64,000 bases of DNA from Spirulina major PCC 6313 (GCF_001890765.1 NZ_KV878783.1:3748771-3812770); one strand, 5' to 3'; shown: positions 37,401 through 45,394, counted from the first letter of the stretch. Numbers and translations are program-made. Notes: generated from the sequence alone by a model not told the origin.

Positions 37401-38440
37401 AAGGCTCCACAAGTCCAACGGAATCAATTCAGCGACAGGTTTCTGAAAGTTCAGAGCCTGCGATCGCACCTGATACAGTTCAACCGGAATCAATTCAACG
37501 GCAAGTTTCTGAAAGTTCAGAGCCTGCGATCGCACCTAACACGGTTCAGCGAACAGAAAGTGTTACGAGTTCTGAGACATCACAAAATCCATCAGAATTA
37601 ATTCAACGGCAGGTTTCTGAAAGTTCAGAGCCTGCGATCGCACCTAACACAGTTCAGCGAAAAGAAAGCGTTACGAGTTCTGAGACATCACAAAATCCAT
37701 CAGAATCAATTCAACGACAGGTTTCTGAAAGTTCAGAGCCTGCGATCGCACCTGATACAGTTCAACCGGAATCAATTCAACGGCAAGTTTCTGAAAATCC
37801 AGAGCCTGCGATCGCACCTAACACAGTTCAGCGAACAGAAAGTGTTACGAGTTCTGAGACATCACAAAATCCATCAGAATTAATTCAACGGCAGGTTTCT
37901 GAAAATCCAGAGCCTGCGATCGCATCTGAATCAATTAGTATTACCAATTCTGAAAGCTCCACAAGTCCAACGGAATCAATTCAGCGGCAGGTTTCTGAAA
38001 GTTCAGAGCCTGCGATCGCACCTGAATCAATTCAACGACAAGAAAGTGTTACCAGTTCTGAAGGCTCCACAAGTCCAACTGAATCAATTCAGCGACAGGT
38101 TTCTGAAAACCTAGAGTCTGCGATCGCACCTGATACAGTTCAACCGGAATCAATTCAACGACAGGTTTCTGAAAATCTAGAGTCTGCGATCCACGCCCCT
38201 GATTACAAGTTCAGCGAAAAGAAAGTGTTACGAGTTCTGAGACATCACAAAATCCATCAGAATCGATTCAACGACAAGTTTCTGAAAATCCAGAGCCTGC
38301 GATCGCACCTGATACAGTTCAACCGGAATCAATTCAACGACAGGTTTCTGAAAATCCAGAGCCTGCGATCGCACCTAACACAGTTCAGCGAACAGAAAGT
38401 GTTACGAGTTCTGAGACATCACAAAATCCATCAGAATTAA
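34454..38440 (+). CDS. Giant IQRQ-repeat protein of the CIS block (first frame)
   Basis: The N-terminus (residues 1-60) is followed by a Pro/Ser-rich region with two copies of a roughly 49-residue module containing SSAADLLQRMKENARIATGK (34808-34958 and 35002-35155). From about residue 305 the protein is a tandem array of units of about 36 residues alternating IQRQVSE, AIAP and QRKESVTSS motifs; I count thirty IQRQVSE copies in this frame. It is low-complexity and hydrophilic with no membrane span. After 38190 a run of small insertions moves the frame; the remaining 80 codons to 38440 are out of frame. The product should continue to 39888. The position between tube and LysM-like genes implies a CIS-related role; the function is unknown. 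Confidence 0.75.
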   Translation: MASFPLGQHHALGLRFLQPKLLNPLGGMSLGVLRPLPTLAAGFGAMQTLFDPGQPAAPSESATVQRRPAKPQPLPVSTPPVSDLNSPPTSSMVQPQRDTSPPPPTTQISPPSSASGTPPSDRPSSAADLLQRMKENARIATGKEVKPDIAIPAPSEASTPTPPPIQRQSDSPAPRREMPPTTPPSDRPSSAADLLQRMKENARIATGKEVKPDIAIPAPSEASTPTPPPIQRQSQSENISTPPQPSPTPSPTSPSDLAQKKSDAEPKAPKGLFQSLKNVAQRLIQPNHTQAPDPPQNTAASNTTPNTIQRQVSESSEPAIAPDTVQRKESVTSSGSSTSPTELIQRQVSESLEPAIAPESIQRKESVTSSETSQNPSELIQRQVSESSEPAIAPESIQRQETISKNITEPIQRQVSENPEPAIAPDTVQRKESVTSSESSTSPTESIQRQVSEKLESAIAPNTVQRKETVTSSEGSTSPTESIQRQVSESSEPAITSESIQPESIQRQVSESLDAIAPDTVQRQESVTSSETSQNPSESIQRQVSENLESAIAPNTVQPESIQRQVSENPEPAIAPDTVQRKESVTSSESSTSPTESIQRQVSENLESAIAPESIQRQESVTSSETSQNPSESIQRQVSESLDAIAPESIQRKESVTSSESSTSPTESIQRQVSESLDAIAPNTVQRKESVTSSEGFTSPTESIQRQVSESLDAIAPESIQRQESVTNSENSTSPTESIQRQVSESLDAIAPESIQRQESVTSSESSTSSTESIQRQVSENPEPAISSESIQRQESVTNSESSTSPTESIQRQVSENPEPAISSESIQRQESVTSSETSQNPSESIQRQVSESLGSAIAPESIQRKETVTSSEGSTSPTESIQRQVSESSEPAIAPDTVQRQVSENPEPAIAPDTVQRKETVTSSEGSTSPTESIQRQVSESSEPAIAPNTVQPESIQRQVSESLDAIAPESIQRQESVTSSEGSTSPTESIQRQVSESSEPAIAPDTVQPESIQRQVSESSEPAIAPNTVQRTESVTSSETSQNPSELIQRQVSESSEPAIAPNTVQRKESVTSSETSQNPSESIQRQVSESSEPAIAPDTVQPESIQRQVSENPEPAIAPNTVQRTESVTSSETSQNPSELIQRQVSENPEPAIASESISITNSESSTSPTESIQRQVSESSEPAIAPESIQRQESVTSSEGSTSPTESIQRQVSENLESAIAPDTVQPESIQRQVSENLESAIHAPDYKFSEKKVLRVLRHHKIHQNRFNDKFLKIQSLRSHLIQFNRNQFNDRFLKIQSLRSHLTQFSEQKVLRVLRHHKIHQN

Positions 38441-39165
38441 TTCAACGGCAGGTTTCTGAAAATCTAGAGTCTGCGATCGCACCTGATACAGGTCAACCGG
38501 AATCAATTCAGCGGCAGGTTTCTGAAAGTTCAGAGCCTGCGATCGCACCTGAATCAATTCAGCGACAAGAAAGTGTTACCAGTTCTGAAAGCTCCACAAG
38601 TCCAACGGAATCAATTCAGCGACAGGTTTCTGAAAGTTCAGAGCCTGCGATCGCATCTGAATCAATTCAACCTGAATCAATTCAACGACAAGTTTCTGAA
38701 AGTTTAGATGCGATCGCATCTGAATCAATTCAACCGGAATCAATTCAACGACAGGTTTCTGAAAGTTTAGAGCCTGCGATCGCACCTAACACAGTTCAGC
38801 GAACAGAAAGTGTTACGAGTTCTGAAAGCTCCACAAGTCCAACGGAATCAATTCAACGGCAGGTTTCTGAAAATCTAGAGCCTGCGATCGCACCTGAATC
38901 AATTCAGCGAAAAGAAAGTGTTACCAGTTCTGAGACATCACAAAATCCATCAGAATTAATTCAACGGCAGGTTTCTGAAAGTTCAGAGCCTGCGATCGCA
39001 CCTGAATCAATTCAACGAAAAGAAAGCGTTACGAGTTCTGAGACATCACAAAATCCATCAGAATCAATTCAACGACAGGTTTCTGAAAGTTTGGATGCGA
39101 TCGCACCTAACACAGTTCAACCGGAATCGATCCAACGGCAGGTTTCTGAACGTGGTGAAACGGTA
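35371..39165 (+). repeat. Degenerate ~108-bp tandem repeat array with embedded HIP1 sites
   Basis: The unit is about 108 bases, with sub-units of roughly 60 bases where the middle part is missing. Almost every unit has CAACG(A/G)CA(A/G)GTTTCTGAA and most have GCGATCGCACCT, so the HIP1 palindrome recurs in phase and encodes Ala-Ile-Ala. About forty IQRQVSE-coding units are present across the two frames. A few units have lost HIP1 (for example GCGATCTCATCT near 36810 and 36920, and GCGATCACATCT near 35933). Local homogeneity suggests repeated unequal crossing-over. Confidence 0.9.
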
Positions 39166-39888
39166 GCTCCGGCGAATTTGCCTGAATCAATTCAGCGACA
39201 AAAGGAGGTGAAAAAAACTGCACCGTTGGGGTCGAGAAAAACGATCGCACGTTCCAGCTTGCCCAACATCCTTGATAAAATTGGCACATTTAGCCCCCTA
39301 AAGCGATCGCGCCCGGCCGCCTCAGCCCCCCCACCCGTGATTCAACGCAAACCCAAAACCCCCGCCCCCCCCGCCGTACCGCCATCAAATCGGGCAATCC
39401 CAGAATCCTGGTCAAGTATTACAGACCTCTTGCAAGCGAGTTCCGATTCAGCAGCGAGCACACCCACCCCCCTATCCAAAAACAACATCACCCCCCGCAA
39501 AAAACCATTGGGTAAGCGTCAACCCCTTAAATCAGACAGTCGTGCGACCAAAAATTGGAGCACCGTGCAAGGCGTAGTGCAAACCAAAGCCGAGCCAGCC
39601 GAGGACAATCGGAAAACCATTGAACTCACTCCCAAAGGCGTGAAAACCGTGACACCGCGACCCGTCCAGCGGATGATTCAGCGAGATGTAGATCCTGCGG
39701 CTTCCTCAGTCCCATCGGCAGAGACGACCTCAAAACAGAGATCGCCCACCGCCAAACGTCGCCAAGACCAAGGCGAAGCCGATCAGCTTGAACATTTGGC
39801 CGCTGCGATTTATGCGATCGTGCGCCAGCGCATCGCCATCGAGCAAGAACGCCACGGACGCGGCTACTCCGGTCGCCTACCCTGGTAA
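38209..39888 (+). CDS. Giant IQRQ-repeat protein, continuation in shifted frame
   Basis: From 38209 the frame that encodes IQRKESV, AIAP and IQRQVSE continues unbroken to TAA 39888 (560 codons), with no start codon before TTG 39091. It is therefore the rest of the gene starting at 34454. After the last repeat (about 39165) it becomes Pro/Ser/Lys-rich, with further VQR and MIQR motifs, and ends in a charged helix, EHLAAAIYAIVRQRIAIEQE, then RHGRGYSGRLPW. The well-formed ending and the ATG of the next CIS gene 30 bases later suggest the intact gene runs 34454-39888, about 1,800 residues. Confidence 0.7.
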   Translation, partial: VQRKESVTSSETSQNPSESIQRQVSENPEPAIAPDTVQPESIQRQVSENPEPAIAPNTVQRTESVTSSETSQNPSELIQRQVSENLESAIAPDTGQPESIQRQVSESSEPAIAPESIQRQESVTSSESSTSPTESIQRQVSESSEPAIASESIQPESIQRQVSESLDAIASESIQPESIQRQVSESLEPAIAPNTVQRTESVTSSESSTSPTESIQRQVSENLEPAIAPESIQRKESVTSSETSQNPSELIQRQVSESSEPAIAPESIQRKESVTSSETSQNPSESIQRQVSESLDAIAPNTVQPESIQRQVSERGETVAPANLPESIQRQKEVKKTAPLGSRKTIARSSLPNILDKIGTFSPLKRSRPAASAPPPVIQRKPKTPAPPAVPPSNRAIPESWSSITDLLQASSDSAASTPTPLSKNNITPRKKPLGKRQPLKSDSRATKNWSTVQGVVQTKAEPAEDNRKTIELTPKGVKTVTPRPVQRMIQRDVDPAASSVPSAETTSKQRSPTAKRRQDQGEADQLEHLAAAIYAIVRQRIAIEQERHGRGYSGRLPW

Positions 39889-39917
39889 ACCCCTGAAACA
39901 CCATAAGGAGTCAGCAC

Positions 39918-40442
39918 ATGAGCAACAGCCCCATTCCCACCGGAAAACTAGAAAAAGCCATTTTGAAATCTGATGAAAGTGATGATATTGAATTTCAATT
40001 TAACCCCACCTCATTGAGTTTTAATCAATCCATCGATCTAGATGCCGAAACCGCCGCCCGCACCGAATCCGGTGATCCAAAAGTCAGTTTTAAAGGGCCT
40101 TGTAGCCGCACCTTAAGCATCTCTGACATTAAATTTGACACCTACGAAACCGGCGAAAATGTCATTGAAAAATACATCGGTAAATTTCTTAAAGCCCTAG
40201 ACTTTGCCGAAAAAGGCGAAGCCAAAGGCAAACGTCCCCCCACCTACACCTTTATTTGGGGGCAAAATCAATACATTCGCCGCTGTTTCATTGAATCCCT
40301 TGACTTCGACATCACCCGCTTTTTAATTGACGGCACACCCGTTCAAGCCGTGATCAGTTCCCTCACCCTCACCGAAATTGAATCCGTAACCGCTAGCGGT
40401 TCCACCAATCCCTTTGGACGTGGCAGCGGGCCCAATCGCTAA
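39918..40442 (+). CDS. CIS tube-associated protein (Afp7/Cis7-like, LysM-type)
   Basis: A 174-residue protein with the N-terminal domain of the CIS tube/LysM proteins that connect tube and spike. Signature stretches are IEFQFNPTSLSFNQSI, SFKGPCSRTLSISDIKFDTYE, PPTYTFIWG and CFIESLDFDITRF. It seems to lack the C-terminal LysM half found in longer homologues. AAGGAG precedes the ATG. It sits between the repeat protein and the VgrG-like gene, its expected order in injection-system clusters. Confidence 0.82.
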   Translation: MSNSPIPTGKLEKAILKSDESDDIEFQFNPTSLSFNQSIDLDAETAARTESGDPKVSFKGPCSRTLSISDIKFDTYETGENVIEKYIGKFLKALDFAEKGEAKGKRPPTYTFIWGQNQYIRRCFIESLDFDITRFLIDGTPVQAVISSLTLTEIESVTASGSTNPFGRGSGPNR

Positions 40443-40463
40443 TCTGGTACGGATAGAATTTTT

Positions 40464-42458
40464 ATGAATACCACCTATATTGCCCAAGCGACCCTCAAAA
40501 TTAATGGCAGCAAAGCATCGTCCAAAATCATGGAAAGCTTACTGCAAATTTCCATTGAACAAAGCCTTCATCTACCGGCAATGTTCACCTTGATCATTCA
40601 AAACTCTCGCTATCCAGGTGATCCGGATGACAAGTTTTGGCAACATGAAACAGAATTTGAAATTGGGACAGAAATTGAAATCGGGTTTGTCGGAAGTACC
40701 ACGGAAGATAAAGACTTTAGTGAAGTCGAAGAAGGCAGTGTCATTAAAGGGGAAGTCACAGCGATCGAAACCCAATTTACCACCGGCTCCCAAGCCCCGA
40801 TCATCATCCGAGGCTATGACATTTCCCATCGTCTCCATCGTGGTCGCTTCAATCGTTCCTTTCAAGACACAACCGATAGTGACATTGTCAAAAAAATCAT
40901 CGGTGAAGTCGGCATTACATCCAATACGATTGATGCGACCAGCCCCACCCATGAATATGTCTTTCAAGAAAATCAAACCAATATGGAATTTTTCCGAGAG
41001 CGAGCCGCCCGCAACGGCTATGAACTCTTTGTCCAAGATGGTAAATTGAATTTTCGTAAACCCAAATCCGAAGCCACGATCGAATTAGAATGGTTAAAGG
41101 ATTTATATGATTTTCGGGTGCGGGTTTCTAGTGCAGAGCAGGTGAGTTCCGTCGAAGTACGCGGCTGGGACTATACCAAAAAAGAACCCATTGTTGCCAC
41201 TAAAAACACCGATCAAGTTTTAACAGAAACAGACTACGGCAAGGGCAAAAAAACCAGCAGTAGTTTTAGTGGTAAGCCCACTAGTCCGAAGGTGATTGTG
41301 GTAGACAAACCGGTTTCTAGTACATCCGAAGCTGATAAAATTGCGCAGTCCTTAGTGGATGAACTGGGGGGAGAATTTGTCGTTGCGGATGCCCGTGCTG
41401 AGGGGAATCCGGACATCTGTCCCGGTAAGATTATTAAACTCAAGGACATGAGTAAATATAGTGGCAGTTATTACGTCACGGAAACCCGGCATTTATATGA
41501 GAATCGCATCTACATTACAGAATTTACGGTGCGAGGGTTGCGGGGGGGAGATTTACTAGCGATGTTATCACCGCCGACCCGTTTAAAGCCGGGTCAGACT
41601 TTAATGGTGGGGCAGGTTACGGATAATAATGATCCGAAAAAATGGGGTCGGGTGCGGGTGTGGTTTCCTACGCTCACGCCGAAAGAGGGAAAGGATGCCC
41701 ATACGAGTTATTGGGCGCGGGTGGTGGCTATTGGGGCGGGTAAGGATCGGGGGTTTGATTGTTTGCCGGAGGTGGATGATGAGGTGTTGGTGGCGTTTGA
41801 GCATGGGGATATTCATCGGCCCTATGTGGTGGGGGGGGTGTGGAATGGGAAGGATGCACCGCCGACGGTGGTGACGGATAGTGTGGTGGATGGGAAGGTA
41901 CGGTTACGCACATTTAAGACCCGCATTGGGCATCAGTTGCAGTTTGTGGAGGAGGATAAAGATAGTACTAAACAGGGGGTTTATGTTGATACGAAAGATA
42001 AGTATTATTTGCATTTCAATGATACAGATCAGTTTTTAGAGCTTAAAACTAAAGATGGACACCAAGTTTTACTGGATGATAAGAACCAAAAGATTCTAAT
42101 TAAGAGCAAAGGAAGCCATCAAGTACTGCTAGATGATAAAGGCAAGAAAATTGAAATCAAATCTGGTGGTGGTCATCTCGTTAAGCTAGATGATAATAGC
42201 AAGAAAATTGAGATCACCTCTACAGGGGATATCAATTTAACGGCTGGAATGGGCAAAAATATTAATTTAGATGCAACGAAAATCAATCTGACGGGTAAGA
42301 GTGCGATTACCTTGAAGGTGGGGGGGAATTCCCTTGATATTCAGATGGCGAGTGTGACGTTAAAGTCGGCGGCAACGATGACAGTAGAGGGCTTAAGTAC
42401 GACGATTAAGGGGACAGCATCTGTGGCGGTGTCGTCATTATCAATCAAGTTAGGGTAG
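40464..42458 (+). CDS. VgrG-like spike/baseplate protein (Afp8-type)
   Basis: A 664-residue spike protein. The N-terminal half has gp27-like hub folds (EQSLHLPAMFTLIIQ, GYDISHRLHRGRFNRSF, ENQTNMEFFRERAARNGYELF). The gp5 OB-fold follows near residue 375 (MVGQVTDNNDPKKWGRVRVWFP, SYWARVV, PEVDDEVLVAFEHGD). The C-terminus is a triple-helical beta-prism of about 140 residues with three consecutive HQVLLDD/HLVKLDD repeats and IEITSTGDINLTA. It trimerises to form the needle that the PAAR tip caps. No C-terminal effector domain is fused. Confidence 0.92.
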   Translation: MNTTYIAQATLKINGSKASSKIMESLLQISIEQSLHLPAMFTLIIQNSRYPGDPDDKFWQHETEFEIGTEIEIGFVGSTTEDKDFSEVEEGSVIKGEVTAIETQFTTGSQAPIIIRGYDISHRLHRGRFNRSFQDTTDSDIVKKIIGEVGITSNTIDATSPTHEYVFQENQTNMEFFRERAARNGYELFVQDGKLNFRKPKSEATIELEWLKDLYDFRVRVSSAEQVSSVEVRGWDYTKKEPIVATKNTDQVLTETDYGKGKKTSSSFSGKPTSPKVIVVDKPVSSTSEADKIAQSLVDELGGEFVVADARAEGNPDICPGKIIKLKDMSKYSGSYYVTETRHLYENRIYITEFTVRGLRGGDLLAMLSPPTRLKPGQTLMVGQVTDNNDPKKWGRVRVWFPTLTPKEGKDAHTSYWARVVAIGAGKDRGFDCLPEVDDEVLVAFEHGDIHRPYVVGGVWNGKDAPPTVVTDSVVDGKVRLRTFKTRIGHQLQFVEEDKDSTKQGVYVDTKDKYYLHFNDTDQFLELKTKDGHQVLLDDKNQKILIKSKGSHQVLLDDKGKKIEIKSGGGHLVKLDDNSKKIEITSTGDINLTAGMGKNINLDATKINLTGKSAITLKVGGNSLDIQMASVTLKSAATMTVEGLSTTIKGTASVAVSSLSIKLG

Positions 42459-42470
42459 GAGGTTTAAATA

Positions 42471-42866
42471 ATGCCGAATTTAGTGACGATGGGGGCGATG
42501 ATGCAGTGTGTGCCGTTTGGGGCAGCGCCGAGTAGTTTGATTGTGATTCCGAAGGGGACTCCGGTGACGGCTCCGGCGATGTTGGCGGCGACGGTGATGG
42601 ATTTTGCGCCGATTGTGAATATTCCGCCGTTTGGGGTTTGTACGTCGTTGGCGAATCCGACGGTGGCGGCGGCGACGGCGGCGGCGTTGGGGGTGTTGAC
42701 TCCGATGCCTTGTATTCCGGCAACGGTGGGGCCGTGGCAGCCGGGGGCGCTGAAGGTGAAGATTGGGGCGTTTGCGGCGTTGTCGGATACGTCGATTTGT
42801 AATTGTGCCTATGGGGGGGTGATTAAGATTACGATGCCGGGGCAGTTTATTACGACGGTGACGTGA
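42471..42866 (+). CDS. PAAR-like tip protein (DUF4280)
   Basis: A 131-residue DUF4280 protein, a PAAR-like cone that sharpens VgrG spikes. It is Ala/Pro/Val-rich with periodic cysteines in MMQCVPFG, FGVCTSLANP, MPCIPATVG and ICNCAYGG, which could bind a metal at the tip. It begins 12 bases after the spike gene and overlaps the next gene by one base. Effectors often load next to such tips, so the following unknown gene is of interest. Confidence 0.88.
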   Translation: MPNLVTMGAMMQCVPFGAAPSSLIVIPKGTPVTAPAMLAATVMDFAPIVNIPPFGVCTSLANPTVAAATAAALGVLTPMPCIPATVGPWQPGALKVKIGAFAALSDTSICNCAYGGVIKITMPGQFITTVT

Positions 42867-43756
42867 TGGGGGGAACGGATTGGGTGGGGGAGGTGTGGCG
42901 ATCGCACCTCTCTTTAACCGCACAGATCACCCTGCCCTGTTTGCCGATTCAAAGCGAGGCGACCTTGGCGAAAGTGGCGGGGTTGGTGGAGAATTTCGGT
43001 AGTCCGTTGACGGTGGCGGAGCGGGAGCAACTGGGGGAGAGTTTGCATGAGTTGATCCTAACGAGTTTTCAATCCGGGCCAGGGGCGCGGCTTCAGGTGG
43101 AAATTACTCCCAACCCGCCGCCGGAAACGGGGATTACTTGCAATTTTCAGACGACGATCGCACCCCTTCCCCCTCCCTCTCCGCAGATGGAGGTTGATCC
43201 AACGGTGTTGGCTTGGGTGGAGCGATGTGCTCCGGGGGCGGCGATCGCGGTGATCGGGGCGGGTGCGGGTGACGGGGCGATCGCGCTGCGGCAGTGGGGT
43301 TACGCGGTGGAAGCCTGGGAATGGCGCGGGGATACGCCAGATCCAGCGGTAATTCAACAGGATCAAGATTTTTTCAACCCGTTAGCGCGGTTAACGCCGT
43401 CCCGGTTTGAATTGGCGATCGCGCCGGATCTCGTCGCCACCAGTTTGCGGAATCCCGACACCCTGCGGCTGCTGTTGGCGAAACTCTGTGATGGGGTGGT
43501 GTCGGGGGGGTATCTGCTGCTGGGGTTGTGGATTAGTGCGGTGGAGGTGGAGCCGGCGGTGCAGGAATGGGTGCAATGGTGCGGCGGGTTGATCGTGACC
43601 CAGGGGCAATTAATGACGCTCACGGCGGGATTGCCGATAATGTTGATGGAAGAACAGAGGGCGATCGCTCCTTCGCCCGCTCTTGATGCCATTGCTTTAC
43701 CCGCCAGCCTCAAGCCCCAAATTCAACGCCAGTGGGTGATTTGGCAGCGGTCTTAA
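42866..43756 (+). CDS. Unknown protein linked to the CIS tip gene
   Basis: About 296 residues. ATG 42866 shares its A with the PAAR gene's stop; GTG 42863 is an alternative. The N-terminal 100 residues are of unknown fold (SLTAQITLPCLPI, LTVAEREQLGESLHEL). The C-terminal half looks like a Rossmann-type methyltransferase-like domain: AVIGAGAGDGAIALRQWGY resembles the SAM-binding motif I, followed by EAWEW and a later FELAIAPDLVATSL strand. The motif match is suggestive only. Tight coupling to the tip gene makes it a candidate cargo, adaptor or modification protein. Confidence 0.6.
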   Translation: MGGTDWVGEVWRSHLSLTAQITLPCLPIQSEATLAKVAGLVENFGSPLTVAEREQLGESLHELILTSFQSGPGARLQVEITPNPPPETGITCNFQTTIAPLPPPSPQMEVDPTVLAWVERCAPGAAIAVIGAGAGDGAIALRQWGYAVEAWEWRGDTPDPAVIQQDQDFFNPLARLTPSRFELAIAPDLVATSLRNPDTLRLLLAKLCDGVVSGGYLLLGLWISAVEVEPAVQEWVQWCGGLIVTQGQLMTLTAGLPIMLMEEQRAIAPSPALDAIALPASLKPQIQRQWVIWQRS

Positions 43757-43789
43757 CAGTTTCACTTTAGGTCCATGGTTGCGTAGACG

Positions 43790-44359
43790 ATGTTCAAACG
43801 GAAACTTCCCCGCCCCCTGCGCTGGATAGTGGTCACCAGTGCGATCGCTGTCCTCACCTTTAACCTCCACCTCCTCGCACAACTCCACCGCGCCCACCAG
43901 GCCAGCCCCCAGCCCGAAGCGATCCTCGTCCTAGGGGGCGATTTTGAGCGAGAATATGTGGCCGCCTACTTTGCCCAAGAGCATCCGGGGTTGGATCTGT
44001 GGATTTCGTCGGGAATGCCCGAAGCCAAGTCCCGCGCCTACTTTGCCCAGGTGGGAGTAGACCCCCAGCGGCTCAATTACGATCGCCGTGCCGTCGATAC
44101 CGTCACCAACTTCACCACCATGGGGCCAGTTTTCCACGCCCAAAACATCCGCCATCTTTATCTGATTACGTCAGATTTTCACCTCGGTCGCGCCCGCTTT
44201 CTCGCCTATCTCATCTTTGGCCATTACGGCATCACCGTCACCCCGATCGCCGTGCCCACCCAAACCCCCAATGAATCCTGGTGGGAAATTGTCCGGGATG
44301 GAGGGCGCGGCGTATTGTGGATCTTGACGGGCTATACGGTGGAAAAAACGCGAGGATGA
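43790..44359 (+). CDS. YdcF/ElyC family (DUF218) membrane protein
   Basis: A 189-residue DUF218 protein. Residues 10-30 (LRWIVVTSAIAVLTFNLHLL) form an N-terminal membrane anchor. The domain core shows EAILVLGGDFERE, WISSGMPEAKS, RAVDTVTNFTTM and ITSDFHLGRARFLA, the standard conserved acidic and His residues. Relatives SanA and ElyC affect envelope integrity; the enzymatic role is not settled. The stop overlaps the next ATG by four bases (ATGA), so the two genes are coupled. Confidence 0.87.
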   Translation: MFKRKLPRPLRWIVVTSAIAVLTFNLHLLAQLHRAHQASPQPEAILVLGGDFEREYVAAYFAQEHPGLDLWISSGMPEAKSRAYFAQVGVDPQRLNYDRRAVDTVTNFTTMGPVFHAQNIRHLYLITSDFHLGRARFLAYLIFGHYGITVTPIAVPTQTPNESWWEIVRDGGRGVLWILTGYTVEKTRG

Positions 44360-45327
44360 AAAAGCGCAGGTGGTGGCTGGGGGGTGGATTGCTAGGGAGT
44401 GCGATCGCATTGGAACTGATCCTGCGCTGGGGATTTGGCTTAGGCAATCCGGTGCTGATTATGGCTGATCCTGAAACCGGCTATCGTTTCTTGCCTAATC
44501 AAGCCGTCACCCGTTTCGGCCATCCCATCGCCTACAATAACTACTCCCAACGCTCCGACCCCGTGCAGCAGCCCAAACCCCCCGAAACCCTGCGGATTTT
44601 GATGACGGGGGATTCCGTGCTCAATGGCGGCACGGTGATGGGTCAAGATCAGATCATTTCCGAGCAACTGGAAGCCCAATTACAGAGCGCGGACGTGAAT
44701 GCGGAAGTGCTGAATGCGTCGGCGGGGTCGTGGGGCATTGGCAATCAATGGGGCTATTTACAACAGTTTGGAGCCTTTGACAGTGATTTGCTGATTGTGC
44801 AGATCGGGAGTCATGACCTGTTCCAGCCGACGAGTATAGGCGATCGCGTCGGGGTGGATGTGAATTATCCCGATCGCAAACCCCTGTTAGCCCTGCAAGA
44901 AGTGTGGCAACGGTACGCCTATCCTGCGATCGCGCAACGCTGGGGCCTGCCCCTCTCCACCGAAATCCCCCCCACCACCACAGATTTCACCACCCAATGG
45001 GAGCAAAACCGAGCCATCTTAGGGGAAATCATCGCCTGGAGCCGATCGCAAAATATCCCCCTCTGGGTCTTGTTCACCCCCAACCGAATCGAACTAATCC
45101 CAGACCCCCTACCGCCCCTCTACAAAGCCGAATTTTTCCGCTACCTCTACGCCGAAAATATTCCGGTGCTCGATCTCCATCTGGCTTGGCAGCTCGTCCC
45201 CCGCGCCACCGTTGCCACCTATTACCGCGATTCTGTTCACCTCACCCCGGCCGGTAATGCAGCGATCGCATCCCTGATCACCCAAACCTTACAAAACACC
45301 CTCCTCCTCTCCCGACCCAAACCCTAA
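44356..45327 (+). CDS. SGNH/GDSL-type hydrolase-like protein
   Basis: A 323-residue protein with a signal anchor at residues 7-30 (WLGGGLLGSAIALELILRW). The SGNH signature is present: block I ILMTGDSVLNGG (GDS), an Asn in NASAGSWGIGNQWG, and the C-terminal DSVHLTPAGNAA with Asp-x-x-His. Such proteins hydrolyse or transfer acyl groups on polysaccharides at the cell surface. ATG 44356 is preferred because it overlaps the YdcF stop. The last codons belong to a 44-bp tandem duplication, so the present C-terminus is recent. Confidence 0.8.
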   Translation: MKKRRWWLGGGLLGSAIALELILRWGFGLGNPVLIMADPETGYRFLPNQAVTRFGHPIAYNNYSQRSDPVQQPKPPETLRILMTGDSVLNGGTVMGQDQIISEQLEAQLQSADVNAEVLNASAGSWGIGNQWGYLQQFGAFDSDLLIVQIGSHDLFQPTSIGDRVGVDVNYPDRKPLLALQEVWQRYAYPAIAQRWGLPLSTEIPPTTTDFTTQWEQNRAILGEIIAWSRSQNIPLWVLFTPNRIELIPDPLPPLYKAEFFRYLYAENIPVLDLHLAWQLVPRATVATYYRDSVHLTPAGNAAIASLITQTLQNTLLLSRPKP

Positions 45328-45394
45328 TACTGGCGTGAGTGAGCCAGAGGCTCTCCCGACCCAAACCCTAATACTGGCGTGAGTGAGCCAGAGG
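45307..45394. repeat. 44-bp exact tandem duplication across a gene end
   Basis: CTCTCCCGACCCAAACCCTA and the following 24 bases occur twice in direct tandem (45307-45350 and 45351-45394). The first copy includes the last codons and stop of the SGNH gene. The lack of any mismatch points to a recent event. Confidence 0.9.

Noticed and set aside
35371-39165. CRISPR or non-coding satellite array
   Set aside because: Units vary at codon level while keeping one reading frame, so the array is protein-coding.
33585-43756. Prophage
   Set aside because: Only tail-type injection parts are present; no capsid, portal, terminase, integrase or lysis genes were seen.
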